The notes: a model not told the origin generated them from the letters alone. A DNA stretch of 64,000 bases from Dyella_B humi (GCF_044904605.1 NZ_JADIKI010000021.1:1-64000), one strand, 5' to 3'; positions 53,608-63,399 are shown, numbered from the stretch's first letter. A program made the numbers and translations.

Positions 53608-56151
53608 ATGACTGACATCACACGCCGCACCTTCGTGATCTCAAGTATTGGATTGTTCGGCGCCGGCCTTCTGCCGCGTTTCGTGCGGGCCGGCAACGGC
53701 AAGGAGATGGCTGGAAAGCAGCTCTGGACGCTACCGCAAAGCACGACAGCCATGGCACCACGCGAACAGCTTCTGTTCGATTTCGGCTGGCAGTTCGCAC
53801 TCGGCAACGGCGATGACCCGACCAAGGATTTCGGTTTTGGATTCGGCCAGAGCGATTTTTCGAAGACGGGCACGTTCAAGATTGCCACCTCCGACTTCGA
53901 TGATGCCGGCTGGCGTAAGCTGAATCTTCCACATGACTGGGCGGTTGAACTCCCCTTCGTGCACGACGACAAGGGGGACGAAGACAACCGAATGCTCTCG
54001 CATGGTTATAAGCCGCTTGGGCGGCGCTATCCCGCAACCAGCGTCGGCTGGTACCGGCGCATGTTTGAGATTCCCGAAAGCGATCGCGGACGCCGCATCT
54101 GGATCGAATTCGACGGTGCGATGCGCGACGTCATGCTGTTCGTCAACGGTTGCTTCATTGGTCGCCACGACGACGGCTACACCCCGTTCCGCTTCGACCT
54201 CACCGACTTCCTCAATTACGGCGGCAAGAATTACATCGCCCTGCGTGTCGACGCCAGTTTCGGCGATGGCTGGTTTTACGAAGGCGCTGGCATCTATCGC
54301 CATGTCTGGTTGACCAAGATGGATCCGGTTCACCTAGGCAAGTGGGAAAGCGTGGTACGCCCGACCGTCAAGGGCGATGCGGCCACCCTAGACCTCGCGA
54401 CGATCATCGAGAATGAGAACGAGCATCCGGTAAATGCCTCGCTCGAATGGACCATCATAGATGCCACCGGCCGCACGGTTGCGCGGGCGATATCGGCGGC
54501 ACAGACCATTGCGCCGAATGCATCGATGAACTATCGGGCCACAGCGACCGTTGGCAATCCCACACTCTGGTCGCCTGACGCGCCTCATCTCTACACGGCC
54601 CTCGTCAAAGTCATCGTCGACGGCAGTTTGCGCGATGCCGAACAGATTCCATTCGGCATCCGTACGGCGATGTTCGATCCCGACCGCGGCTTCTTTCTAA
54701 ATGGCAAGCCGCTCAAGATTCAAGGCACATGCAATCACCAGGATCATGCCGGAGTCGGTGCCGCCCTGCCCGATCGGCTGCAATCGTTTCGGATATCCGT
54801 GCTGCAAGGCATGGGCTGCAACGCGGTGCGCACGTCACACAACATGCCGACGCCCGAATGGGTCGATGCATGCGACCACATGGGCATGCTTATGATGTGC
54901 GAAACGCGTCAGATGAGCTCCAGCCCGAGTGGTCTGCAACAGCTCGAAACCATGGTGAAGCGGTATCGCAACTCACCTTCGATCATCATCTGGTCGATCG
55001 GCAACGAAGAGTGGAAGTTACAAAAGGGCGATATGGCCAAGCAAGGCGCCAGCATCGCAGCGACCATGGTCGAGCGCTGTCACGAACTCGATCCCACCCG
55101 CGTTGTTTCCGCAGCAGTCAATGGGGATAACGAGCAAGGGGTATCCGATGCGCTCGATATCATCGGTTTCAACTATCACACTGACTTTCCCGACGCTTTC
55201 CACAAGAAGCATCCGAAGCGCTCTGTATTCGGATCGGAAACGTCCAGCGCTATTTCCACTCGCGGCGAATACACCTCTGACAAGGCAAAGAACACGGTCA
55301 ATAGCTATGACGGGGTTGTAGATTGGGGACAGACGCCGGAGCAATGGTGGACTTTCTACGGTACCCGCGAATGGCTGGCGGGGGGCTTCGCCTGGACAGG
55401 CTTCGACTATCGTGGCGAGCCGACACCTTATGGTTGGCCCTCCATCAGCTCGCAATTCGGGATTGTCGATCTATGCGGCTTCCCCAAGGATTATTATTAC
55501 TACTACAAAGCCTGGTGGCGACAAGAACCCAGCCTCCACGTGTTTCCACATTGGAACTGGCAAGGAAAGGAAGGCCAAGACATTACCGTCTGGGCATACA
55601 CCAATCTCGATGAAGTCGAACTGCTGCTCAACGGCAAGAGTCTCGGCATCAAGAAAGTGCCTCATCTGGGGCATGTGGAGTGGAAGGTCGCTTACACGCC
55701 CGGGGTCATCGAGGCACGTGGTCGTCGTAACGGCCAAATCGTCCTGACCGAGCGTCGCGAAACCACCGGTCCAGCGCAAAAAATCCGTTTGACCGCCGAT
55801 CGCTCGGAGATCGCTGCAGACGAGCAGGATGTAGCCATCATCACTGTCGAAGCGCTCGATGAACGTGGCCGGCTGGTACCGACGGCGATCAACAAACTCG
55901 CGTTTCGGATCTCTGGGGCGGGCCAGCTCATCGGCGTCGGCAATGGCAATCCCAACTGTTTGGAGAGCGACAAAGAGCCCAAGCGATCGCTATTCAATGG
56001 GTTGGCCCAGGTCATCGTTCAATCGACGGATGAAGCTGGCCAAGTTCTCATCGAGGCCGTCGAAGATGAATCGGCTGAACACCCACTACGCACTGCCTCG
56101 CTGGTGATTAGAACAAGAAAGCCCGCATCGAGACCTCAGCGCGTCGGTTGA
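53608..56151 (+). CDS. GH2 beta-galactosidase, Tat-exported
   Basis: 847 residues from ATG 53608. Twin-arginine signal TRRTFVISSIGLFGAGLLP. GH2 sugar-binding domain (FGWQFALG, LNLPHDWAVE, GWYRRMFEIP, FDGAMRDVMLFVNGCFIG), immunoglobulin-like domain, then barrel with NHQDHAGVGAA, VRTSHNMPTPEW, acid/base Glu 467 (SIGNEE) and nucleophile Glu 544 (FGSETSS). C-terminal DUF4982-like and Ig-like domains follow (ITVWAYTNLDEVELLLNGKSLG; LTADRSEIAADEQDVAIITVE). It releases beta-galactose, for instance from xyloglucan side chains. It stands alone but complements the alpha-galactosidases and fucosidase upstream. Confidence 0.93.
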   Translation: MTDITRRTFVISSIGLFGAGLLPRFVRAGNGKEMAGKQLWTLPQSTTAMAPREQLLFDFGWQFALGNGDDPTKDFGFGFGQSDFSKTGTFKIATSDFDDAGWRKLNLPHDWAVELPFVHDDKGDEDNRMLSHGYKPLGRRYPATSVGWYRRMFEIPESDRGRRIWIEFDGAMRDVMLFVNGCFIGRHDDGYTPFRFDLTDFLNYGGKNYIALRVDASFGDGWFYEGAGIYRHVWLTKMDPVHLGKWESVVRPTVKGDAATLDLATIIENENEHPVNASLEWTIIDATGRTVARAISAAQTIAPNASMNYRATATVGNPTLWSPDAPHLYTALVKVIVDGSLRDAEQIPFGIRTAMFDPDRGFFLNGKPLKIQGTCNHQDHAGVGAALPDRLQSFRISVLQGMGCNAVRTSHNMPTPEWVDACDHMGMLMMCETRQMSSSPSGLQQLETMVKRYRNSPSIIIWSIGNEEWKLQKGDMAKQGASIAATMVERCHELDPTRVVSAAVNGDNEQGVSDALDIIGFNYHTDFPDAFHKKHPKRSVFGSETSSAISTRGEYTSDKAKNTVNSYDGVVDWGQTPEQWWTFYGTREWLAGGFAWTGFDYRGEPTPYGWPSISSQFGIVDLCGFPKDYYYYYKAWWRQEPSLHVFPHWNWQGKEGQDITVWAYTNLDEVELLLNGKSLGIKKVPHLGHVEWKVAYTPGVIEARGRRNGQIVLTERRETTGPAQKIRLTADRSEIAADEQDVAIITVEALDERGRLVPTAINKLAFRISGAGQLIGVGNGNPNCLESDKEPKRSLFNGLAQVIVQSTDEAGQVLIEAVEDESAEHPLRTASLVIRTRKPASRPQRVG

Positions 56152-56227
56152 TCAGCATACTGACCTTGGCAATACGCAGGCTGGCCAGGATAGCCAACCT
56201 GCGTATACCAGCCTCCGCACCCGCTCA

Positions 56228-59200
56228 TTATTTGTGATCTTTGTCCCGCGGAAAAATGTTGACGATGACAACGTCCCGCTTGTCTTCGTCATGACAATCA
56301 TCATCCCCGCCACCCGCATGAAGCTGAGGAATATTGCCGTCGGGCGTCGGCGGAACGGTATAAGGATTACCGCCGAGGGCCTGGATCTTTTCGATTAGAA
56401 GAGCGAGGTAATAGACCATGGTCGGATACCAGGGGCTCTTTCGATCGAGATGCTCGACGCGCCAGCTCATGATCGACAACAGCTGGAGATGATAGAGCAG
56501 CATCTCCCCTTGGGTGGATACGGGAATGCCGAGTTGAAACGTGCCAATGGGCTCGCGCCAGCGACCCGAGTCCAACTGTGCCGCTTCCACCACCTTGGGG
56601 TCCGGATGCGTGACGACCAGCGCGTAGTCGCCCGACGCGTCGAACACCGACAGGTCGGTCACCAGCGATCGACGATTGCCGAGGTCGAACACGCCCTTAG
56701 CCGCGCGGGTTCCTTTCGTTTGTTTTGACGCGGCGGAGGATTGATCTGCGAGCAGCTTATTCGCTTGGTCCAACGTGATCTTTTCGACCCGTGGTGCAGG
56801 TAGCCGAGCAACGCGCTCGCGATTGGTGATCTGCTGCACAGATAGGTCGAACCTTTGCCCCTTGCGAATCCCCAGCGGGAGCTGGACGGACAACACGCCG
56901 GTCTGGCGGCGCAAACTTCTGGGGATGGGCACGTAGCGGTCACCACCACCGGGGATTTCGATGGTATGAGCATCGATCGCACGAATTTCGTGGCGCGCGT
57001 AGAAGCGATCCGCGAGATCGACGACATCCTGAGCATTCCAGCTCGGGATATGGAGGTTGACATAGGTGCCGGCAGGTATCGCCCTGGACCACGCCAAGAG
57101 CAACTCGTCAGGCGGAAGATTGGATGAGATCACGCCTGGCGTCGCCTCGATCTCGAACGTGTGCATGGCGACGCGCGAAGCGCTCAACCCTGGATTGGCG
57201 ACAGTGCTGATCGCCAGATTGCGCTGGGATATCTTGTCGGACGTCGCAGGGTTGGCACCGCTCGGAATCGGTGCGCCTGCGTAGATAACCTCGGTGACGA
57301 CACATTGGTGCTCACCCATCACGATTGTCGGCAAGGGTACCGGCGAGCCGCCCGACACCGGCGTCGGGGGCAGGTAGGGATCGTTTAGATTGTTGTCGAT
57401 CAACGCGCCATAAATCCGATATCCAACACTCGCTTGAACGAGCTTGGAATTGTCGGGGTCGGTCTGGGAGCTTGGCGGCTCCACGCGCGTCGTCGAAAAG
57501 TACGGGAACGACAGCCATTGCGTTCCACCGTTCTGCGTACCGGGAAGATCGATAGGCGTTGCACCCGATGTTTGAAGGTAGCCTTCCATCGGCATGCCGC
57601 TGCCATCAAGCTGATACGTCAGCGCGGCAGTGGTTTGAGAGACGAACGTCCTGAAGAAAACCTGCACCGGATTGGCATCGCCGCCAGCGCTGCTCAGTCG
57701 AACGCGGGCCAGCGCGAAATTGTAGACAAGCTTCGGCGGATGGCTCGTGGTCATCGCCGCCACGCTGAGCACCGATCCGGCCTCGGTCGAAGGCAGCGTG
57801 GTGAACTGGTGCGAGTTGATGCCGGACACAACATTTCGCAGGAATGTCAGCGCATCGGCACGGGTCGCATTGGCGGGCAGATGCACGCCCTGAAAGCTGT
57901 CTCCAGCAACGACATGAAACACCTTGATGTCCGAACTCAGCCAATACGTGGTGTTTCCGTCCGCAAGGTCGAGCATGAAAGGGTTCGCGCTTTTGATGAG
58001 CTCGATCCACGCCATGTCGGTTAGCGCCGTCGGCACCGCGCTCGTCGTCAATGAGGCGCTGACAGGCACCGTGATGGCGTTGCCGCCGAAGGTGAAAGCG
58101 CTGCCGGTGAAATTCAGCTTATAGGTGAAGGTGAAGCGCTGCAGACGGTCGGAGAGCGTTGGATCATCACTCGCGATCCCGGTCGGGACGACGGTGATGG
58201 GAAAGCCACCACTGACGCTGACAGCTGGTGCCCAATGCATCAGTTGCGTTGAAGAAGGCGACAGTGTCGTGATACCGCCGTTGGGAAATTGGCTGGGCTT
58301 GAGGCCATCGACCGTGACGAAAATGGCTGCAGGGAAACTGGGTGTCGCCGTAGCCTCGTCCTGGCTGAAGGTGCTGCGCTCGAGGATAAGGCTGATCGCC
58401 GGTTTCGAGCGCGCGAGCCAATTGGTGATGTTGATGTATACAGCCTGGATATCGGCGAATGCCGCAGCATTGGCTGACAGGCCCTGCCCCTTTTCAGCGT
58501 CGCCGCCGACGAAATTATTGAGCGCCGTCGTATCGACGTTGCTCGCCCCGACAAGATTGATGTCTAGATAATGATGAAAGGTCGAGCCGGTAACGATTCG
58601 GCCGACACCTGCCACACGCCCATCGTAAACGCTGAGCGTGTTGACTTTGAAAGTGCCGGAGACCGTGGAATCAAGCACGAATGGCGCGGGGTCGCCAACA
58701 TAGTAACTGGCTTGCGATTTCGTCTTGCCGGTGGCAATGATCTGCGGCATTTCGCGATGACCGGCGATCTCGCGAAACTCGCCCTTGGAGGTATCGCCAT
58801 ACGGCGATGGCTGCGTATAGTCGAAGCCACCGACCACGTCCAAGGCGTCGCCTTCGTGCATATGGTCTGGATAAACCGTGACGTCGTGCCCATTGTTCCG
58901 CAAGATCGGATGAGCAGGTGACGAAGTCGGCGTGATGGTTTGTGGCAGCGCGTCCGATTGATTTTCAAAATAGGCGTAGGGCGTGACGGTGGCATTGCCT
59001 ACCGAGTCGGTCGCTGGATAGATCCCCGACGGATTGATGAGCGTCGTATCCGCCCGTCCGATGCCGAATACCGGGAAATTGTCGGGAACCGCGGCCAGAT
59101 CCGCTGGCTTGCTGGTGTCGTTCTGGCCGTACCAACTGCGCATCACCCGCACCCGCGGAATCTGGCCACACATCGCCGAGCCGAGGCTGTAATGATCGCC

Positions 59201-59551
59201 GACGGCAAACACGCCACCGCCCTGCTCCATGAAATTGGCAATGGCGTTGAGCTGTGTCGCGTCGAGGGGCGGTTTTGTGCCTTCGAGCACGGGCGGCTGG
59301 GCGGTGTCGTTCAAGCCCCCGTCGCCGACCATCCAGATGACATCGAAGTCGAGCAGGTTGGTGCTGGTGGCAAAGTTGAAGTCGGCGAAACCGACGTCGG
59401 CGTTGGGGTCGGCTTCGCGGTTGGCCTTTGTTACCTGGAAGCCGGCGCCCTTAAGCGTGCTCACCAGTGTCGTAAAGGTGAAGTCCGGCGTTGAAGTGTT
59501 GTCTTGGAACAGGAAAGCACCGTCGATAACGACCAAAACATTGATGGCCAT
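56228..59551 (-). CDS. Large unknown protein with GATase/ThuA-like N-terminal domain
   Basis: 1107 residues from ATG 59551, which follows AGAGGAGGTGTGAG, an ideal ribosome-binding site; the longer frame to 59659 is rejected. No signal peptide. Residues 1 to about 150 (INVLVVIDGAFLFQD, LLDFDVIWMVGDGG, IANFMEQGGGVFAVGDHYSLG) have the layout of a class I glutamine-amidotransferase-like or ThuA-like flavodoxin fold. The middle is beta-rich, the last third includes ASGDYALVVTHPDPK and a helical tail (YHLQLLSIMSWRVEHLD), ending with His/Asp-rich DDDCHDEDKRD. I know no family with this full architecture. It is monocistronic. Confidence 0.75.
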   Translation of the reverse strand: MAINVLVVIDGAFLFQDNTSTPDFTFTTLVSTLKGAGFQVTKANREADPNADVGFADFNFATSTNLLDFDVIWMVGDGGLNDTAQPPVLEGTKPPLDATQLNAIANFMEQGGGVFAVGDHYSLGSAMCGQIPRVRVMRSWYGQNDTSKPADLAAVPDNFPVFGIGRADTTLINPSGIYPATDSVGNATVTPYAYFENQSDALPQTITPTSSPAHPILRNNGHDVTVYPDHMHEGDALDVVGGFDYTQPSPYGDTSKGEFREIAGHREMPQIIATGKTKSQASYYVGDPAPFVLDSTVSGTFKVNTLSVYDGRVAGVGRIVTGSTFHHYLDINLVGASNVDTTALNNFVGGDAEKGQGLSANAAAFADIQAVYINITNWLARSKPAISLILERSTFSQDEATATPSFPAAIFVTVDGLKPSQFPNGGITTLSPSSTQLMHWAPAVSVSGGFPITVVPTGIASDDPTLSDRLQRFTFTYKLNFTGSAFTFGGNAITVPVSASLTTSAVPTALTDMAWIELIKSANPFMLDLADGNTTYWLSSDIKVFHVVAGDSFQGVHLPANATRADALTFLRNVVSGINSHQFTTLPSTEAGSVLSVAAMTTSHPPKLVYNFALARVRLSSAGGDANPVQVFFRTFVSQTTAALTYQLDGSGMPMEGYLQTSGATPIDLPGTQNGGTQWLSFPYFSTTRVEPPSSQTDPDNSKLVQASVGYRIYGALIDNNLNDPYLPPTPVSGGSPVPLPTIVMGEHQCVVTEVIYAGAPIPSGANPATSDKISQRNLAISTVANPGLSASRVAMHTFEIEATPGVISSNLPPDELLLAWSRAIPAGTYVNLHIPSWNAQDVVDLADRFYARHEIRAIDAHTIEIPGGGDRYVPIPRSLRRQTGVLSVQLPLGIRKGQRFDLSVQQITNRERVARLPAPRVEKITLDQANKLLADQSSAASKQTKGTRAAKGVFDLGNRRSLVTDLSVFDASGDYALVVTHPDPKVVEAAQLDSGRWREPIGTFQLGIPVSTQGEMLLYHLQLLSIMSWRVEHLDRKSPWYPTMVYYLALLIEKIQALGGNPYTVPPTPDGNIPQLHAGGGDDDCHDEDKRDVVIVNIFPRDKDHK

Positions 59552-60049
59552 CTCACACCTCCTCTGGTTCCCAAGATGCAACAGCTTCGGATCGAAACCA
59601 TGCGACAGGCTACCTGAGCGACTTAGTGCTGGTGCTAGAAGAGCGCGATCGTCAAACACTCAATCCGGATGATTGAGTCCCCTATTCTTTCCCATGCCCC
59701 TTTCTTTCTCGTCCCCGAGCTTGAAGGCTTCAAAATCTCGGAACGGTCCCCTGACTTCCCACCGACTCTACAATTCCCTCCGCTCTCGCAGCGTGAAGGT
59801 TACGTAAAATTGTTAGCCGTAAATTTGGTTGATAGAACGGATGCATCCGCGCGAGGGATTTTTGCAAAACTGACTGTTCGAGTGTTTGTTGACATCGCGA
59901 GATGGAGCTGGCGTTCTATCTCTGGCCGACCAGGCCAGGCAGCTCGGTACTAACAAGTGGTCGCAGCGGTTAGTCGCCTTGATGCATTCGCATCGTGAAC
60001 ACGGCTTCGTCGATCTCACGCGCCCCTTGGTATGCAAAATGCTTAAGCA
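59552..60049. other. Intergenic region without supported gene
   Basis: About 500 bp. Plus-strand frames at 59669-59953 and 59886-60098 have no ribosome-binding site and no domain character. It contains the promoter of the leftward large gene and the 3' side of the small low-complexity gene. No repeats or terminator seen. Confidence 0.4.
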
Positions 60050-60358
60050 TCAGGTACCTTTCGCAGCCTTTTCCTTCGCAGCTAGACGCTGTGCTTGAAG
60101 GTCGCCGCGACTTGCTTCCTGAGCAGTCTGTACAGAGGTTTCCGTCGCCTCGGCGAGGGCGGCGTGGAAGGCGGCGTGCGCGGCGCTGCTAATGCTGACC
60201 TTATCGGAAGATGATGACGATGACGACGTTGCCTTGTTACTACTACTCGGCTGCACAGCGGGGGCCGATACAGCGGGGGCCGATTGCGTGGTGGTAGTGG
60301 CGCTGGTGCCCGAGGTCGCAACGGTAGTCGGCTGACTGCTGATTGCCTGTATGGACAT
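60050..60358 (-). CDS. Small Ser/Thr/Ala-rich protein of unknown function
   Basis: 102 residues; ATG 60358 follows GGAGAG. The first half is low-complexity (runs of Ser, Thr, Ala, Pro), then SSSDKVSISSAAHAAF, a motif I associate with small flagellar/surface-type proteins in this bacterial group, and a helical charged tail (GDLQAQRLAAKEKAAKG). No signal peptide. It is divergent from the Rhs toxin gene across 334 bp. Confidence 0.65.
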   Translation of the reverse strand: MSIQAISSQPTTVATSGTSATTTTQSAPAVSAPAVQPSSSNKATSSSSSSSDKVSISSAAHAAFHAALAEATETSVQTAQEASRGDLQAQRLAAKEKAAKGT

Positions 60359-60692
60359 GATTTTCTCTCCAAGGAAAGGTTACGCCTTTTACGGCATACG
60401 ACTTATCGGCAAAATGAGACTGGACTTTAGCTGTGTTGTACAAGATGGCACTTTCAGCATTTTGGCATCGCACAAACCATCCAGTGCCACTTTCATCTGG
60501 CATGAGAAGAACAAGGAAAAGTAGTCCGAGCCTTTTCCCTGGTCCGCACCTTGGGCATTCGTCGCCCAATAGGATAAGGACAATCTGAGTGTGATGCCGG
60601 CTCGCAGGAGCTTGACGCCTCTCCCCAATATTGTTCTCATCAGGATAACGCGCCCGCCATGTCGGAGCGGGTAACGGACAGGGGGACAACGG
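60359..60692. other. Divergent promoter region before the Rhs-type gene
   Basis: 334 bp between two divergent genes. No gene or clear dyad was found. The last bases carry the GGGGGA ribosome-binding site of the Rhs-type gene. Confidence 0.4.
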
Positions 60693-61625
60693 ATGGTTAT
60701 CAGTCGAGTAGTCGTCGGCACCGGTTGCGTGCTAGCGCTTCTGGTGAGTGGATTCGCTCACGCCCAACAAAACGGCACTGTCACTTACGTCTATACCGAT
60801 CCCCAAGGCACTCCCTTGGCGGAGACGGATGCCCAAGGCAACATCACGGCGACGTTTGATTACACGCCATATGGCAGCATAGCGATGGGTACGCCACCCA
60901 ATGGACCTGGATACACGGGACATGTGGATGACCCCGAGACCAATCTCATCTACATGCAGCACAGGTACTACGATCCAGTAACCGGGCATTTTCTCAGTGT
61001 TGATCCTGTCGTACCTACGGCAGGTAACACCTTTAGCTTCAACCGATACGATTACGTCAACAACAACCCAGTTGATCACATCGATCCCGATGGAAGTACC
61101 TGCACGCAAACCAATAAGACGTACACATGTCAGATCGACAAAGTAGTCACGCAGCAGAATGGCAAGCTTGTAACTAGGAATGCAACTGCCGAGGACCATA
61201 AAACGTACGCAGGATTAGAAACGGCTCTGACAAAGGCAGTCAACGCGGCGGCCAGTTCCGGGAAGACCGCGGATATCTCGTTTCAGAGCGGCGGCAAGAC
61301 CTATTCATTTTCTATTGCAGGGACTTCGGTGGCCCAGAACTTGGCAGGACGCATAATAAGAGCTGATCCCGTGGAATCTGGGGCTATGGATACACAGGGC
61401 AACACGACCACCGTTGAGCAGGCTGGCCTGCAGCCGGGGCGCACGGTCGTCGGCAATGCAGAGAGGACGCAAGAGTTTTATTTTTTACATGAGGGAATCC
61501 ATCGAAGTCGCGAGGAACGGAACGCTCTTGGATGGCGCGGATTGTTGCAGATGGGTGCCGATCAAGATGCTCATCAAGACTCTTATAACGCTGCAGCGAC
61601 TTCCTTTTTGGGGCCAAACCAATGA
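60693..61625 (+). CDS. Miniature secreted Rhs-core protein with putative metallopeptidase toxin end
   Basis: 310 residues; ATG 60693 after GGGGGA. Sec signal (VLALLVSGFAHAQQ), then an RHS-repeat-associated core (about 28-135: YTDPQGTPLAETDAQGN, FDYTPYGS, YTGHVDDPETNLIYMQHRYYDP, TGHFLSVDPV, NRYDYVNNNPVDHIDPDG). The variable C-terminal part (about 140-310) contains HEGIH (266-270), an HExxH zinc motif, followed by Arg-rich and GADQDAHQDS sequence. Normal Rhs proteins have 1000 or more residues; here only the core that precedes the toxin remains, behind its own signal. The stop overlaps the next ATG (ATGA), as in toxin-immunity pairs. Peptidase activity is inferred from one motif. Confidence 0.8.
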   Translation: MVISRVVVGTGCVLALLVSGFAHAQQNGTVTYVYTDPQGTPLAETDAQGNITATFDYTPYGSIAMGTPPNGPGYTGHVDDPETNLIYMQHRYYDPVTGHFLSVDPVVPTAGNTFSFNRYDYVNNNPVDHIDPDGSTCTQTNKTYTCQIDKVVTQQNGKLVTRNATAEDHKTYAGLETALTKAVNAAASSGKTADISFQSGGKTYSFSIAGTSVAQNLAGRIIRADPVESGAMDTQGNTTTVEQAGLQPGRTVVGNAERTQEFYFLHEGIHRSREERNALGWRGLLQMGADQDAHQDSYNAAATSFLGPNQ

Positions 61626-62179
61626 ATGCTATGGCGATGGTCCTGGCTGTTACCAGCGCTTTGTGTAGCCTTCCCATCGATTCGATCGGGGATCTTGGCT
61701 GCTCGATACGGTATGTTGATAAGCAGCAAGGTTATTTTCTTGGCATCGAAAAAAATAACGTCATAATCGGCACCGCACGTGACGCCGTAAAAAATCCCGC
61801 TCATGATGTGTCGCAAGTCGATGGGCCTATTGAAAACTGTTCGTCCCGCGCGTTTAAGTGTCGAACTATCGGCGGTTATTTGGTATTTGTTATCCCGACG
61901 GGTGCAGGCCATTCTGCAGAATATACAGAAGGGCCACGGATATCCGTTCAGCGAGTCGCGAATGGCGGATGGCACGGCTCTGCAATGTGCTCAATGGTCA
62001 CCAGCACAGGTTGCTCACCCAATGTTGACGTGAACAAGCTCGTTGAGGCCTATCAATACGACGTCAATCCAGCAGGTGTTGTGACATCGGTAAAAATTCA
62101 GAATTGGAATGATGCTGGGAAGCTATTGAGCACCTATAACTTGGTCCTCGTGAGTGAGAGTGGACTCAAGTTGAATTGA
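61622..62179 (+). CDS. Putative immunity protein 1 (tandem paralogue)
   Basis: 185 residues. ATG overlaps the Rhs gene stop. The hydrophobic start (MAMVLAVTSALC) could be a signal peptide, placing the protein in the periplasm or as lipoprotein. The mature part has conserved Cys (GCSIRYV, ENCSSRAFKC, MCSM, GCS) and ends LLSTYNLVLVSESGLKLN. The next gene is a close paralogue. Lower GC than the surroundings. Role inferred from position after a toxin-like gene. Confidence 0.75.
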   Translation: MNAMAMVLAVTSALCSLPIDSIGDLGCSIRYVDKQQGYFLGIEKNNVIIGTARDAVKNPAHDVSQVDGPIENCSSRAFKCRTIGGYLVFVIPTGAGHSAEYTEGPRISVQRVANGGWHGSAMCSMVTSTGCSPNVDVNKLVEAYQYDVNPAGVVTSVKIQNWNDAGKLLSTYNLVLVSESGLKLN

Positions 62180-62185
62180 CCCCCA

Positions 62186-62743
62186 ATGACTGTTGTGGCG
62201 ATGATCCTGTTTGTTGCTAGCGCTTTGTGCTTCGATAATAACATTGATACGATTAGTGATCTCACCTGCCCGATACGGTATGTGGATAAGCAACAAGGTT
62301 ACTTTATTGGCATAGAAGGAAATAACGCCATCATAGGCACGGCAATCCGCGACGTAAAAAATCCCGCCAATGACATGCCGCAGGTCGATGGGCCAATTGA
62401 AAATTGTTCATCCCGCGCGTTCAAATGCCGATCCATCGCCGGATTGGTATTCGCCATCCCAAAGGGCACAGAGCATTCTGCAGAATATTCAGATGGGCCC
62501 AGGATAGTAATTAAGCGACTCGCAAATGGGGGATGGCATGGCTCCGCAACATGCTCAATGATTACCCGAACAGGTTGCTCACCGCATGTTGACGTGAACA
62601 AGCTTGTTGAGGCCTATCAATATGACGTCAGTCCAGCGGGTGTTGTGACATCGATAAAGATCCAGGATTGGAATGATGCTGGGAAGCTATTGAGCACCTA
62701 TAACTTGGTTCTCGTGAGTGAGATTGGGCTCAAGTTGAATTGA
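62186..62743 (+). CDS. Putative immunity protein 2 (tandem paralogue)
   Basis: 185 residues, same length as the preceding protein and mostly identical to it by eye (RYVDKQQGYF.GIE, VDGPIENCSSRAFKCR, NGGWHGSA.CSM, and nearly the whole C-terminal 45 residues). Starts six bases after it without its own clear Shine-Dalgarno sequence. The differences are concentrated in the N-terminal part. The arrangement suggests recent tandem duplication, perhaps widening immunity to toxin variants. Confidence 0.75.
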   Translation: MTVVAMILFVASALCFDNNIDTISDLTCPIRYVDKQQGYFIGIEGNNAIIGTAIRDVKNPANDMPQVDGPIENCSSRAFKCRSIAGLVFAIPKGTEHSAEYSDGPRIVIKRLANGGWHGSATCSMITRTGCSPHVDVNKLVEAYQYDVSPAGVVTSIKIQDWNDAGKLLSTYNLVLVSEIGLKLN

Positions 62744-62864
62744 TCCAAACCCACGTATGTTGGTTTCCATGCTTGGTTGAGCCAAATATCCATCAGAGAA
62801 AAGGGGGCAGATTACTTTTCCTTTCTCCGTTGTCAGAACAGAGGACGTCTTGTAGATTCGAAAC
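62744..62864. other. Short intergenic region with GGGGGCAGATTACTTTT motif
   Basis: AGAAAAGGGGGCAGATTAC followed by TTTTCCTTTCT forms a small imperfect dyad near 62798-62828. It resembles the short repeats that accompany REP-associated transposase or Rhs-type loci in related genomes; this likeness is from memory and weak. Confidence 0.3.
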
Positions 62865-63302
62865 ATGGGGCTTAAACGAATGGACAACGTAGGAATCGTC
62901 GTCGATGACCTCACAGCGACGATTGATTTCTTTCGCGACGTCGGCCTCGAGCTCGAAGGGCGGGCCACGATCGAAGGAGAATGGGCCGGACGTGTCACCG
63001 GATTGGGCGATCAGCGCGTCGAGATTGCCATGATGCGCACCCCCGACGGTCACGGCCGGCTCGAGCTCTCCCGCTTTCTCACGCCGCCCAACGTGGCGGA
63101 TCACCGGAACGCCCCGGTGAATGCTCTGGGCTATCTACGCGTCATGTTTGCCGTGGACGACATCGACGAGACGCTCGAGAAGCTCCGCAAGCACGGCGCG
63201 CAGCTCGTAGGCGAAGTAGTGCGTTATAAAGACGCGTATCGGCTCTGCTACATTCGCGGGCCTGAAGGGCTTCTCATCGGACTCGCCCAGGAGCTCAGCT
63301 GA
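62865..63302 (+). CDS. VOC-family protein (glyoxalase/dioxygenase fold)
   Basis: 145 residues. Two beta-alpha-beta-beta-beta halves: MDNVGIVVDDLTATIDFFRDVGLELEG and NALGYLRVMFAVDDIDETLEKLRKHGAQLVGEV, ending YIRGPEGLLIGLAQEL, where the terminal Glu is a usual metal ligand. In VOC proteins metal ligands come from His, Glu and similar residues at set places; the first strand here has Asn in place of His (MDNVG), so metal binding is uncertain. Function unknown; resistance or lyase roles are common. Confidence 0.88.
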   Translation: MGLKRMDNVGIVVDDLTATIDFFRDVGLELEGRATIEGEWAGRVTGLGDQRVEIAMMRTPDGHGRLELSRFLTPPNVADHRNAPVNALGYLRVMFAVDDIDETLEKLRKHGAQLVGEVVRYKDAYRLCYIRGPEGLLIGLAQELS

Positions 63303-63399
63303 GCGCCAGCACCACAAACGCGGTGCGCCGGCATTCGACTGCAACACCGAGCGTCGCCCTCTTCCTTAACTTGCTAAAAGTAGCGGTATTCCAGTGTTC

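Noticed and set aside
59669..59953. 94-codon plus-strand ORF
   Set aside because: No ribosome-binding site, no domain character, lies in the promoter region of the divergent large gene.
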